5,935 bases of DNA from Anaerolineales bacterium (GCA_022865865.1 JALHTN010000683.1:1-5935), one strand, 5' to 3'. Shown: positions 1-5,510, counted from the stretch's first letter. Program-made: numbers and translations. Notes: generated by a model not told the origin, from the letters alone.

Positions 1-439
1 AAACGATGTGCTTCCCCGAGACCAGTTGGGCCAGGTCTTTATCAGGGGAGCAAATGACAACCTGATCAACGCTGGATTCATCATTGTAGCGCACCGCGGC
101 CGTGGCGATCGCATCATCAGCCTCGAACTCCACCATCGGCCAGACAACAATCCCGAGCGCATTAACAGCCTCCTCGGCCAGTGAGAATTGAGCGTGCAAA
201 TCTGGGTTAATGCCTGCAACGGTCTTGTATCCCGGGAACAGGTCGTTGCGGAAGGATTCGATGACGTGATCGAACGCGCATGCAATGTGGGTAGCACCCG
301 TATCAGATATCAGCGCCAGCATACTCCTCAACAGACCAATCGTAGCGCCGACTTCGCGGCCGTCGGGTGATTTTCTCGGTGGTGGTCCATAGAAACTGCG
401 AAAGAGCTCGTATGTGCCGTCTACGAGATGGATTTTCAT
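1..439 (-). CDS. 5'-3' exonuclease (PolI N-domain/FEN-like), 3' end off window
   Basis: This is the first 146 residues of a gene that reads leftward off the window. It begins MKIHLVDGTYELFRSFYG and matches the stand-alone 5'-3' exonuclease family related to the N-terminal domain of DNA polymerase I and to flap endonucleases, metal-dependent nucleases acting on 5' ends or flaps in DNA repair and replication. The family's acidic metal ligands are visible: Asp7 in LVDG, Asp57 in AFD, the EADD motif at 106-109, and SPDKDLAQLV at 131-140 with Asp133 and Asp135. The SFRNDLFPGYK segment (62-72) corresponds to the conserved SFRxE...GYK region. The C-terminal helix-hairpin-helix part should lie beyond position 1. 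The ATG at 437-439 is preceded by AGGAG (447-451) with a 7-nt gap. The AT-rich stretch at 452-505 may hold the promoter, but no clear -35/-10 pair stands out. The family call is secure; the exact cellular role is not known. Confidence 0.88.
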   Translation of the reverse strand, partial: MKIHLVDGTYELFRSFYGPPPRKSPDGREVGATIGLLRSMLALISDTGATHIACAFDHVIESFRNDLFPGYKTVAGINPDLHAQFSLAEEAVNALGIVVWPMVEFEADDAIATAAVRYNDESSVDQVVICSPDKDLAQLVSGKHIV

Positions 440-794
440 TGGAGTACTCCTATATATTAAGCGGAGCAGGGGACATTGAGTATTTATATATATTAATCGA
501 TTTTATGCAGCTGCACCGCAATTGCGAGGAGAATAATCACCTTCGATCGTGCTAAAAATCAGATAAAGGCATCAAAATCCTGGAGAACACGGTTCGAGTC
601 CGGTATCAGGATTTCTGCCCCAGCTTTCTGTTGCTTGATGAATTCGAATTCGATCCCCTGGTTGTTGAGAATCGAACGGGGTCTCAGCAGATAGTTCCTT
701 TCGCACAAATTGAATAAACCATGCTCAACACGAATGAGCAACCACTGAAATCGATCTCAATTTCATCTCATCGCTATGTGGGCATTACTATGTT
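440..794. other. Intergenic stretch with one doubtful ORF
   Basis: This gap of 355 bp separates two leftward genes. The end next to the exonuclease gene is very AT-rich (452-505) and is the likely promoter region for that gene. A minus-strand open frame at 559-741 (60 codons from a TTG, in-frame stop a few codons further upstream) gives a protein I do not recognise. It has no convincing ribosome binding site and no ATG, so I treat it as non-coding or as a relic. A small hairpin at 722-740 is listed separately. Nothing else is supportable here. Confidence 0.5.
722..740 (-). terminator. Weak hairpin downstream of the EamA gene
   Basis: TGCTCA at 722-727 and TGAGCA at 735-740 form a perfect 6-bp stem with a 7-nt loop, 55 nt past the transporter stop codon. 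On the minus strand the following bases are T-rich (TGGTTTATTCAATTT) but there is no uninterrupted T run. It may act as a weak terminator or mRNA 3' end, or be chance. Confidence 0.3.
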
Positions 795-1715
795 TCAGTC
801 AAGTTCATCTCGCGATTGGCTTTCTGCTTCTGAAACTCTGGTTGGCCTGATATTGACCAATAAAATGCCGACAGATGCCAGCGCTAAGCCAAGCACATCC
901 TGCGGGTAGAGCTGCTCGTCCAGGAATAGCCAGGCCAGCAGTGCGATCTGGATCAGCATCGTGTTGTTGATGATGCTGGATTCAAGCGCAGAAAGTGTCT
1001 GCAGTGTTTTATTCCACAGCGTAAATGCCAGGGCCGTGTTGACCGCTGCCAACCAGATGATCACGCCCCAATTATTGGCGCTCAGCGATGGCAAACCATC
1101 GATTGCTAATCCGGCAGCTAACAAAACCAGCGCTCCAATACCCATGCTGACCACAGTAACCACCAGCGGGGGTATCGCTTTACCCCGGTTGACCGATCGC
1201 CCAAGTAAGCTGGCCGCAGCATTGGCACATACTGTGAAACCCGCCAGGATAAAACCGATGATTGAGCCAGTAGCAATCGAAATAGGAAAGAAATAGATCG
1301 CTGCTCCGACAATAAAAACCAGGATCCCTACCCACTGCAGCCGCGAAGGCACTTCCTGCAGCACGACGATTCCAACCACTGCAACCACCACCGCTGTGAA
1401 ATTCAGGATCAAACTGAAGGGGATCGCCTCTAAATACTTTAGCGTCAGGAACTGCCCACCCTGAGTCAACGTGTAGAACACCAATCCCAGAGCTGCCAGC
1501 TGGCTCCATTGCTTGCGGGTCAGCGCGGCGAGCGTTGCCTTGTGCCGACTCAAGACTGGGAGCAAGATAAGCACCGCGATTGAGTACCGCAGTCCGGCAA
1601 ATATCAAGGGTGGGATTTGGTGGATTGAGTTCTTGACTAACACCCAGGAGGTCGACCAGAGGAAGGTCACCAGCAGGGCTAGAAGGACAGCCTTGAAACG
1701 CCCGGAAATTCGCAT
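795..1715 (-). CDS. EamA/DMT-family transporter
   Basis: This encodes a 306-residue inner-membrane transporter of the drug/metabolite transporter superfamily, EamA type, with two homologous five-helix halves (about residues 8-145 and 150-292). Family marks are the N-terminal LLVTFLWSTSWVLVK helix, the end of the first repeat (LQEVPSRLQWVGILVFIVG) and its counterpart in the second (FLDEQLYPQDVLGLALASVG). Length is normal for the family. The ATG at 1713-1715 has GAGGTG just upstream as Shine-Dalgarno. EamA proteins usually export amino acids, metabolites or toxic compounds; the substrate cannot be read from sequence alone. The upstream leader, which looks like a ykkC/guanidine-I riboswitch, suggests export of guanidine or a related compound. 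That is inference, since the well-studied guanidine exporters are the small four-helix SMR proteins of the same superfamily. The gene appears to be a single transcription unit, divergent from the MerR regulator. Confidence 0.93.
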   Translation of the reverse strand: MRISGRFKAVLLALLVTFLWSTSWVLVKNSIHQIPPLIFAGLRYSIAVLILLPVLSRHKATLAALTRKQWSQLAALGLVFYTLTQGGQFLTLKYLEAIPFSLILNFTAVVVAVVGIVVLQEVPSRLQWVGILVFIVGAAIYFFPISIATGSIIGFILAGFTVCANAAASLLGRSVNRGKAIPPLVVTVVSMGIGALVLLAAGLAIDGLPSLSANNWGVIIWLAAVNTALAFTLWNKTLQTLSALESSIINNTMLIQIALLAWLFLDEQLYPQDVLGLALASVGILLVNIRPTRVSEAESQSRDELD

Positions 1716-1854
1716 GGCAGCACCTCAAAATAGGAATTTATCAGCCTACCTGATCCCTCACGGCTTTTATCCGCTAAGGTGCTACGCTCATTCGCTTTTG
1801 TGACGCTCGGTCCAGACCCGCGTATACGACGGAACCCTAGTCACTCAGGGCGGC
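1716..1854 (-). ncRNA. ykkC-type (guanidine-I class) riboswitch leader of the transporter
   Basis: The untranslated leader of the transporter carries, in the right order, the conserved blocks I know from the ykkC aptamer. These are ACTAGGGTTCCG (minus strand, 1841-1830), GTCTGGACCGAG (1817-1806) and GGATAAAAGCC (1772-1762). GTGAC (1844-1840) pairs with GTCAC (1804-1800) to close the first helix. Inside it GGU/UCC pairs with GGACC, and a small CGUAUACG-containing hairpin lies between. The third block sits in a GCGG/CCGU hairpin. One departure is CCGAGCG, where CCGAGAG is commoner. ykkC RNAs include guanidine sensors and variants sensing ppGpp, PRPP or nucleoside diphosphates; I cannot assign the subtype by eye, but a transporter downstream fits guanidine best. 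The aptamer covers roughly 1748-1850. The remainder includes AGCACCT (1783-1777), complementary to the Shine-Dalgarno region, so translational control is likely. Confidence 0.82.
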
Positions 1855-1860
1855 CTCCTC

Positions 1861-1889
1861 ATTATATGGACGATACCCGAATGTGTCAA
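1861..1889 (-). promoter_or_regulatory. Consensus sigma-70 promoter of the riboswitch/transporter
   Basis: On the minus strand TTGACA (1889-1884) and TATAAT (1866-1861) both match the consensus exactly, with a 17-bp spacer. Transcription should start near 1854, giving a leader of about 139 nt before the transporter ATG. Such a strong promoter before a structured leader suits control after initiation by the RNA rather than by a repressor. Confidence 0.85.
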
Positions 1890-2073
1890 ACATTAAGTAG
1901 ATCAACCTTAGCAGCCATGATTAATTTTTCCAAAGGACAATTTGGTCACCAGTCCGGTGAGATTAATTGAGGCCTTCTTCTGGTATACATCACTTACTCG
2001 TGGTTACTTTCCTAATTAAAAACCTGAGGCTGAGAAAATATGCCGCCTGTAAAAGGCGAACTCAAAATTACCC

Positions 2074-2104
2074 TTGACATTGACGTTACGTTAAGGTGTA
2101 AGAT
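2074..2104 (+). promoter_or_regulatory. MerR-type promoter with 19-bp spacer
   Basis: TTGACA (2074-2079) and TAAGAT (2099-2104) are separated by 19 bp, longer than the usual 17 bp and typical of promoters that MerR-family regulators activate by twisting DNA. Transcription would begin about seven bases after the -10, at or next to the ATG at 2111. No Shine-Dalgarno lies between the -10 and the ATG, so the mRNA is probably leaderless. Confidence 0.75.
2077..2097 (+). promoter_or_regulatory. Dyad operator overlapping the MerR promoter
   Basis: An inverted repeat centred on T2087 has the core ACGT-T-ACGT, and 8 of 10 positions pair across 21 bp. It fills most of the 19-bp spacer and overlaps the -35, which is where MerR dimers bind. 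It most likely mediates autoregulation by the regulator encoded directly downstream. Confidence 0.65.
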
Positions 2105-2110
2105 TACAGT

Positions 2111-2860
2111 ATGCTGAGATACACGATCAAAGAGATCGCTGCTTTGGCCGGGGTGACGACCCGTACCTTGCGTTACTATGATCACATCGGTCTGCTCCCC
2201 CCAGCCGAGATCGGTGCCAACAGCTACCGCTATTACAACCAGGACAGCCTGCTCAAGCTGCAGCAGATCCTGTTCTACCGGGAGCTGGATGTACCGCTGG
2301 ATGAAATCCAGCTGCTCATCAGCCGTCCGGATTTCAACCTGGAGAGCGCCCTGCGGGATCACCGCTCGCGTCTGCAGAAACGTTTGGAAAGGCTGAACAC
2401 TTTAATTGCGACCATCGATCAAACCATCGCCAATATCAAAGGAGATAGAGTTATGGCTGCCCAGGATTATTTTGAAGGCTTTAACGAGAGCCAGTACGAA
2501 GAGGAAGTCCAGTCCCGCTGGGGGGATACCCGGCAGTATGCCGAATCTCAAAAGAAATGGAGCAGCTATTCCAAGGGTGAAAAAGAGGCTATCAAAGCTG
2601 AAGGCGGTCGGATTTCGGTCGCCATGGTCGGCAAAGGTCCCGATACAGCCCCGCATGACCCCGATGTACAGGCAGCCGTCGCTGAGTACCATGCCTATAT
2701 CAACCAGTACTTCTACTCCTGCGAGGTGGTCTACCTGCGCGGGCTGGCTGACATGTGGCTAGCTGACCCCAGGTTTTCAGCAAATTACGAAAATGTGCGC
2801 CCCGGAGGGGCAGCCTTCGTGCGAGACGCGGTTCATTTCTACTGCGACCATCATGGCTAA
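2111..2860 (+). CDS. MerR-family regulator with TipAS drug-binding domain
   Basis: This 249-residue protein matches the TipAL/Mta type of transcription activator in length and layout. Residues 3-70 form the MerR winged helix-turn-helix (YTIKEIAALAGVTTRTLRYY, then NSYRYYNQDSL). Residues 75-112 form the dimerising coiled coil, and about 118-245 form the TipAS domain, an all-helical fold that binds diverse antibiotics and triggers activation. Typical TipAS features are the SRWGDT segment (135-140), HDPDVQAAV (182-190), the YFYSCEVVYLRGLADMWLADPRF block and GGAAFVRDAV (232-241). Cys204 lies in the region where thiopeptide-capturing family members carry a reactive cysteine; alignment is needed to equate them. 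The promoter and dyad indicate autoactivation. Translation of the full protein appears leaderless, while an internal start (2453) would yield the drug-binding domain alone. The divergent transporter has its own promoter and RNA control, so it is not an obvious target. Confidence 0.93.
   Translation: MLRYTIKEIAALAGVTTRTLRYYDHIGLLPPAEIGANSYRYYNQDSLLKLQQILFYRELDVPLDEIQLLISRPDFNLESALRDHRSRLQKRLERLNTLIATIDQTIANIKGDRVMAAQDYFEGFNESQYEEEVQSRWGDTRQYAESQKKWSSYSKGEKEAIKAEGGRISVAMVGKGPDTAPHDPDVQAAVAEYHAYINQYFYSCEVVYLRGLADMWLADPRFSANYENVRPGGAAFVRDAVHFYCDHHG
2438..2455 (+). promoter_or_regulatory. Internal Shine-Dalgarno and ATG for the TipAS domain
   Basis: AAAGGAG (2438-2444) lies 8 nt before an ATG (2453-2455) that is in frame with the regulator, at codon 115. 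It falls exactly at the boundary between coiled coil and drug-binding domain. The full-length start has no such signal, so the internal site looks like the better ribosome binding site of the two. Confidence 0.7.
2453..2860 (+). CDS. TipAS-like drug-binding protein from an internal start
   Basis: This nested, in-frame product of 135 residues begins MAAQDYFEGFNESQYEEEVQ and holds the complete TipAS domain without the DNA-binding and coiled-coil parts. In Streptomyces lividans tipA the corresponding short form (144 residues) is made in excess from an internal start and sequesters drug. The same arrangement here is inferred from the strong internal Shine-Dalgarno. It was not demonstrated, and the site could be chance, though its position at the domain border argues against that. 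Confidence 0.55.
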   Translation: MAAQDYFEGFNESQYEEEVQSRWGDTRQYAESQKKWSSYSKGEKEAIKAEGGRISVAMVGKGPDTAPHDPDVQAAVAEYHAYINQYFYSCEVVYLRGLADMWLADPRFSANYENVRPGGAAFVRDAVHFYCDHHG

Positions 2861-2888
2861 GCAGGCGTGGTATCAGGCATGCTCCCCG

Positions 2889-2907
2889 GCTTAAGCTGCG
2901 CTTAAGC
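2889..2907 (+). terminator. Hairpin downstream of the MerR gene
   Basis: GCTTAAGC (2889-2896) is followed after TGC by a second GCTTAAGC (2900-2907). Each copy is itself a palindrome, and together they form an 8-bp stem with a 3-nt loop, 28 nt past the stop codon. The following TAATTTCT is only modestly T-rich. It could be a weak terminator or a protein-binding repeat. Confidence 0.4.
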
Positions 2908-2946
2908 TAATTTCTAACCTCCCATAAAGACGAAAACAACCCGCTG

Positions 2947-2976
2947 TTGTTACACTCCAGCCAGTATCAATAATTA
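2947..2976 (+). promoter_or_regulatory. Possible promoter of the secreted-protein gene
   Basis: TTGTTA (2947-2952) and TAATTA (2971-2976) are 18 bp apart, with the start codon at 2999. AACAAC (2935-2940) and GTTGTT (2946-2951) form an inverted repeat over the -35 that could be an operator. The match to consensus is moderate. Confidence 0.35.
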
Positions 2977-2998
2977 AATTGGTACCAAAGGAGTGCTG

Positions 2999-3496
2999 AT
3001 GATTAGGAAAATGATTTTTGGATTGCTGGCAGCGGTGCTGCTGGTGTCAGGGTTAGCAGTTGGCTCAGCTTATGCTGCAGAGGCTCCGGTAAGTTCTGCA
3101 AAATCAGCTGTTGGTCCTTATGAAGGCGTATTTTCTGGCGTGCTGTATGGTGATAACAACAGCCGGGCACCCATTGCCCTGCAGATGACCCACAGGGATG
3201 GGCAGGTGACCGGAAAGATTTACTTAGGAGAGGGTTTCTATGTGGACGCCGGACGCTGCGGCGGGACAAAGCTTCCAGCAATGGCGCAGTCAGCCAGCGG
3301 CAGCACTTTGGAGGGCAATCCGAGGCAGCTGTTCGTAAACACCAGTTTCAACCTGAGCGGCTTTGAGATCGGGGTTAATCTGAACAGCAAAATTTCTGCG
3401 GATGGAGAAACCCTCAGTGTAAGCACAACCATTGATCTGCCCTGGATTTGCGGCCGTGACCCATCTTATTCGGGAACGCTGTATAGAATTCAGTAA
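2999..3496 (+). CDS. Small secreted protein of unknown function
   Basis: I do not recognise a family for this 165-residue protein. Residues 1-26 are a clear Sec signal peptide: positive MIRK start, hydrophobic core, and AYA before AEAP as the likely signal peptidase I cut. There is no lipobox cysteine. The mature part of about 139 residues opens GPYEGVFSGVLYGDNN and is rich in alternating hydrophobic/polar stretches (APIALQMTHRDGQVTGKIYL, NLSGFEIGVNLNSKIS), which suggests a small beta-barrel or beta-sandwich. Two cysteines, Cys87 (GRCGG) and Cys151 (WICGRD), could form a disulfide outside the cytoplasm. I chose the ATG at 2999 rather than the GTG two codons earlier because AAAGGAG (2987-2993) is ideally spaced for it and overlaps the GTG. 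It lies 138 bp after the regulator, with a hairpin between, so it is probably a separate unit. Confidence 0.8.
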   Translation: MIRKMIFGLLAAVLLVSGLAVGSAYAAEAPVSSAKSAVGPYEGVFSGVLYGDNNSRAPIALQMTHRDGQVTGKIYLGEGFYVDAGRCGGTKLPAMAQSASGSTLEGNPRQLFVNTSFNLSGFEIGVNLNSKISADGETLSVSTTIDLPWICGRDPSYSGTLYRIQ

Positions 3497-3527
3497 GAAA
3501 TTTGGATTTGGGTTCGATGGATTGAGC

Positions 3528-3552
3528 TGGAGGTGGGTTCTACTCACCTCCA
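3528..3552 (+). terminator. GC-rich hairpin after the secreted-protein gene
   Basis: TGGAGGTG (3528-3535) and CACCTCCA (3545-3552) form a perfect 8-bp stem with a 9-nt loop, 31 nt past the stop codon. A further AGC/GCT pairing lies beyond a 2-nt bulge. No T run follows directly, so termination here is possible but not certain. Confidence 0.5.
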
Positions 3553-3639
3553 AAGCTGATCCCCAGGGAGCGGTACTGCAGCGGGTTTGGTGTCAAATTT
3601 TTCTTGTGTTTGTGTCATGTCATCATGTTCTATTCTGCA

Positions 3640-3767
3640 GCCCAACGGTTTGCGTTATTGGCGGTGGGGCGGGCTGGGATTCTGCTTGGGAGCAGGAAAA
3701 ACCCGAAATCAGAAAATGCTTGAAAATGCGGCAGAATCCCCACCGTCCACTGCACGCTTTGTTAGCC
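3640..3767 (-). repeat. Integron attC site (end of the PhzF cassette)
   Basis: This 128-bp imperfect palindrome is bounded by GCCCAAC (3640-3646) and GTTAGCC (3761-3767). Read on the minus strand it runs R''=GGCTAAC to R'=GTTGGGC, fitting the core GTTRRRY. Inside, GCGT pairs with ACGC, TGG with CCA, CGGTGGGG with CCCCACCG and GATTCTGC with GCAGAATC, around a variable T-rich centre. The minus-strand 5' arm carries extra unpaired bases (an A between TGG and CGG), as expected on the L'' side, which supports minus-strand orientation. The PhzF stop codon lies 26 nt upstream. It shares nearly all its arms with the copy at 4641-4769. Left of it the sequence shows no further attC, so this is the last site of the array within the window. 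Confidence 0.82.
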
Positions 3768-4646
3768 CGCTGCCTATCTTTAATAACGGACTTCTAAATT
3801 GTAATACTTCCTTCTAAATAAGTTACTGCTTCTCCTGAAATTAAGACCCGTTCACCTAAATCTTTGCATAAAAGTTTTCCTACTCTTGGCGACACTTGTA
3901 ATGCAAGCATGGACTCTTTCCCAAGTCTTTTACTCCAGTAAGGTATCAACGAGCAATGAGCAGAACCTGTTACAGGGTCTTCAAAAATGCTTGCTTGCGG
4001 AGTAAAGAAGCGAGAAACAAAATCAACTTCATTACCTTGGGCTGTTACGATAACCCCACCAGGGTCGAGGTTGATTTGATTTAGAATACTTTGATTAGGT
4101 TTCATACTTCGTATTGTTTCTTCGGTTTCAAATACAAGCACATAGTCTCTGGATTTTAGCACTTCGACAGGTTTTACCTGAATTGCGTCTAAAATTATTT
4201 GGGGAATATCGCTTGGTTCGGGTTTGCGAGATGGGAAGTTTAGAGTCAATAATTCATTTTCAACTGTTACCATCAGTTCACCGCTTTTTGACTGAAACTT
4301 TATAGATGGCAGAGAGTAGTTGAGATGCCTTGCGATAACGTGCGCAGTCGCAAGTGTTGCGTGTCCGCACAAATCCATTTCAATTTCTGGAGTGAACCAA
4401 CGAATTTCAAACCCATCATTCAATGGAATGAAAAATGCGGTTTCGGCAACAGAATTCTCTATTGCGATTCTTTGCATAACATCATCAGAGAGCCAATGTT
4501 CAAGGGGGCAAACAGCGGCAGGATTGCCACCGAAAACCTTGTCTGTGAAAGCGTCAACTTGGAATATTGGTAATTGCATAATGACCTTAAGGATTAGAAG
4601 ATACTTTTTAGGGTTATTGCTTATTTGGACATTGAAGGCGGGCTAA
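3646..4646 (-). mobile_element. Complete integron gene cassette (PhzF-family gene)
   Basis: Cutting between G and TT in both core sites gives a 1001-bp unit containing one gene plus its attC. In the circular form the regenerated R' would read GTTAGCC, exactly complementary to this cassette's own R'' (GGCTAAC). In the integrated state the attC ends instead in GTTGGGC, contributed by the next sequence. This swap of end bases is the signature of cassette insertion by an integron integrase. About 61 nt lie between the incoming core site and the ATG, and 26 nt between the stop and attC, as in typical cassettes. Confidence 0.78.
3794..4579 (-). CDS. PhzF-family isomerase/epimerase-like protein
   Basis: This 261-residue protein belongs to the PhzF family (diaminopimelate-epimerase fold, two similar halves). 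Its best-known member isomerises a phenazine precursor; most relatives, like E. coli YddE, have no known substrate. Visible family marks are VDAFTDKVFGGNPAAVC (8-24), SVAETAFF with the presumed catalytic Glu46, the WFTPEIEMDLCGHATLA block (61-77) with His73, and FTPQ...EDPVTGSAHC (192-209) with Asp201. All key residues seem intact and the length is only slightly short. The ATG at 4577-4579 has AAGG five bases upstream, a weak Shine-Dalgarno. The gene stands alone in its integron cassette with no phenazine genes nearby, so phenazine synthesis is not implied. It is visibly more AT-rich than the genes to its left, in keeping with acquisition. Transcription may depend on upstream cassettes. Confidence 0.92.
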   Translation of the reverse strand: MQLPIFQVDAFTDKVFGGNPAAVCPLEHWLSDDVMQRIAIENSVAETAFFIPLNDGFEIRWFTPEIEMDLCGHATLATAHVIARHLNYSLPSIKFQSKSGELMVTVENELLTLNFPSRKPEPSDIPQIILDAIQVKPVEVLKSRDYVLVFETEETIRSMKPNQSILNQINLDPGGVIVTAQGNEVDFVSRFFTPQASIFEDPVTGSAHCSLIPYWSKRLGKESMLALQVSPRVGKLLCKDLGERVLISGEAVTYLEGSITI

Positions 4647-4769
4647 CGGTTTGCGTTACTGGCGTTGGGGCGGGCGTGGACTCTGCTTGGGAGCAGAAAA
4701 AACTCGAAGCCAGAAAAATACTCGAAAACGCCGCAGAATCCCCAGCGTCCAGTGCACGCTTTGTTGGGC
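4641..4769 (-). repeat. Integron attC site (end of the DUF4386 cassette)
   Basis: This second attC, 129 bp, is bounded by GGCTAAC (4641-4647) and GTTGGGC (4763-4769). On the minus strand it reads R''=GCCCAAC to R'=GTTAGCC. The arms match the copy at 3640-3767 closely (AAAGCGTGCA, TGGGGATTCTGC, CTGCTCCCAAGCAGA, CGCAAACC in both), while the centre and the end heptamers differ. ACTGG pairs with CCAGT, and GATTCTGC faces GCAGAGTC with one G-T wobble. The DUF4386 stop codon is only 6 nt before it. Similar arms and variable centres are usual among attC sites of one chromosomal array. Confidence 0.82.
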
Positions 4770-4775
4770 GTATTT

Positions 4776-5468
4776 TTATTGCGCAAGACTTGATGGTTGA
4801 TCCTTCGCACCCATAATCAGAAGCCACAAAGTAAGCACAAATTCCCCAATAAAACCAACCGCGAAACTTAGGTAAGATATTACTTCGTAGGCTGGAAAAA
4901 GGAAAAACTGAAAAGGATATATGAGCCAACCAAAACACTCAATCATCAATATGATGCCTAGAATTTTGGGAAGGTAGCCTGACTTGAAAACCAAGTAACC
5001 AAGAGGAAAGAGCCAAGCGGCATAAAAGAACTGGGCAATCATAAACCCATTTTTATATAGATAGAGAAAGAACATTGCTAAAGTTTGCAATTGCTCTATT
5101 TGGAATACTTTCAAGTAATCGGCACCGCTCAACAGCAGCACGGCAGAAAATAGATTAAGCATATTTATACACTGTACAGCGACACCGCCCAAGTTTAATA
5201 ACAAGAAAAGCAAAGCGATGTTTTTATTGACTGGTTTTAATAACACGTATAAAGCCCAAGCCGCCAAAAGGAAAAAAACACCAGCGAGGACATCGCTCAC
5301 AAAACCGATACGGAATAGCCACTCAGAAGCCAGAATATTATTGGCTGTTGCTATGGCATCTCCAAACACTACAAGTTTAGTGCGAGATACGTTTGCAAAC
5401 ATTGTGGCTACTATGTAGATGAAATACAGGAACCCTGCAATTCTTGCGGTCTTTTTATTTGTATTCAT
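4776..5468 (-). CDS. DUF4386 family integral membrane protein
   Basis: This 230-residue polytopic membrane protein matches the DUF4386 family, whose function is unknown. Diagnostic stretches are TARIAGFLYFIYIV (7-20), VVFGDAIATANNILASEWLFRIGF (33-56), LAAWALYVLLKPVNKNIALL (68-87) and GYLVFKSGYLPKILGIILMIECFGWLIYP (157-185). Six or seven hydrophobic helices span the protein. I placed the start at the ATG (5466-5468) preceded by GGAGA six bases upstream. A longer reading from a GTG at 5507 adds 13 unlikely residues and lacks that signal. The stop lies 6 nt before the attC site. It is downstream of, and probably co-transcribed with, the membrane-protein gene at 5511. Base composition is AT-rich like the PhzF gene. 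Confidence 0.88.
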   Translation of the reverse strand: MNTNKKTARIAGFLYFIYIVATMFANVSRTKLVVFGDAIATANNILASEWLFRIGFVSDVLAGVFFLLAAWALYVLLKPVNKNIALLFLLLNLGGVAVQCINMLNLFSAVLLLSGADYLKVFQIEQLQTLAMFFLYLYKNGFMIAQFFYAAWLFPLGYLVFKSGYLPKILGIILMIECFGWLIYPFQFFLFPAYEVISYLSFAVGFIGEFVLTLWLLIMGAKDQPSSLAQ

Positions 5469-5510
5469 TTTTTGTCTCCATTGAATAGGGAATAAACCGA
5501 TGCGCACACA

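Noticed and set aside
25..31. GTTGGGC heptamer like an attC core site
   Set aside because: It lies inside the exonuclease coding sequence and has no palindromic arms around it; a chance match.
589..604. GGTTCGAGTCC, resembling a tRNA T-arm
   Set aside because: Only three T-stem pairs form, and no acceptor, D or anticodon arms can be built around it.
559..741. Minus-strand ORF of 60 codons
   Set aside because: It has a TTG start, no ribosome binding site and no recognisable family, and lies in the 3' flank of the transporter gene; not supported as a gene.
1917..1970. Tiny plus-strand ORF (17 codons) between the divergent genes
   Set aside because: No Shine-Dalgarno or promoter is tied to it, and it has no conservation evidence; likely chance.
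2045..2059. CGCCT/AGGCG hairpin upstream of the MerR promoter
   Set aside because: A 5-bp stem with no T run and no link to a gene end; too weak to call.
3432..3797. Plus-strand ORF of 121 codons across the left attC
   Set aside because: It overlaps the end of the secreted-protein gene, the hairpin and the attC palindrome; an artefact of an open frame in non-coding repeat DNA.
3640..4769. Alternative reading of the paired repeats as insertion-sequence ends or MITEs
   Set aside because: No transposase and no target duplications are seen, and each element is itself a complete palindrome with attC heptamers placed after a stop codon, which fits an integron better.
4621..4938. Minus-strand ORF of 105 codons over the right attC
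   Set aside because: It overlaps the DUF4386 gene in another frame and the attC site; a shadow frame.
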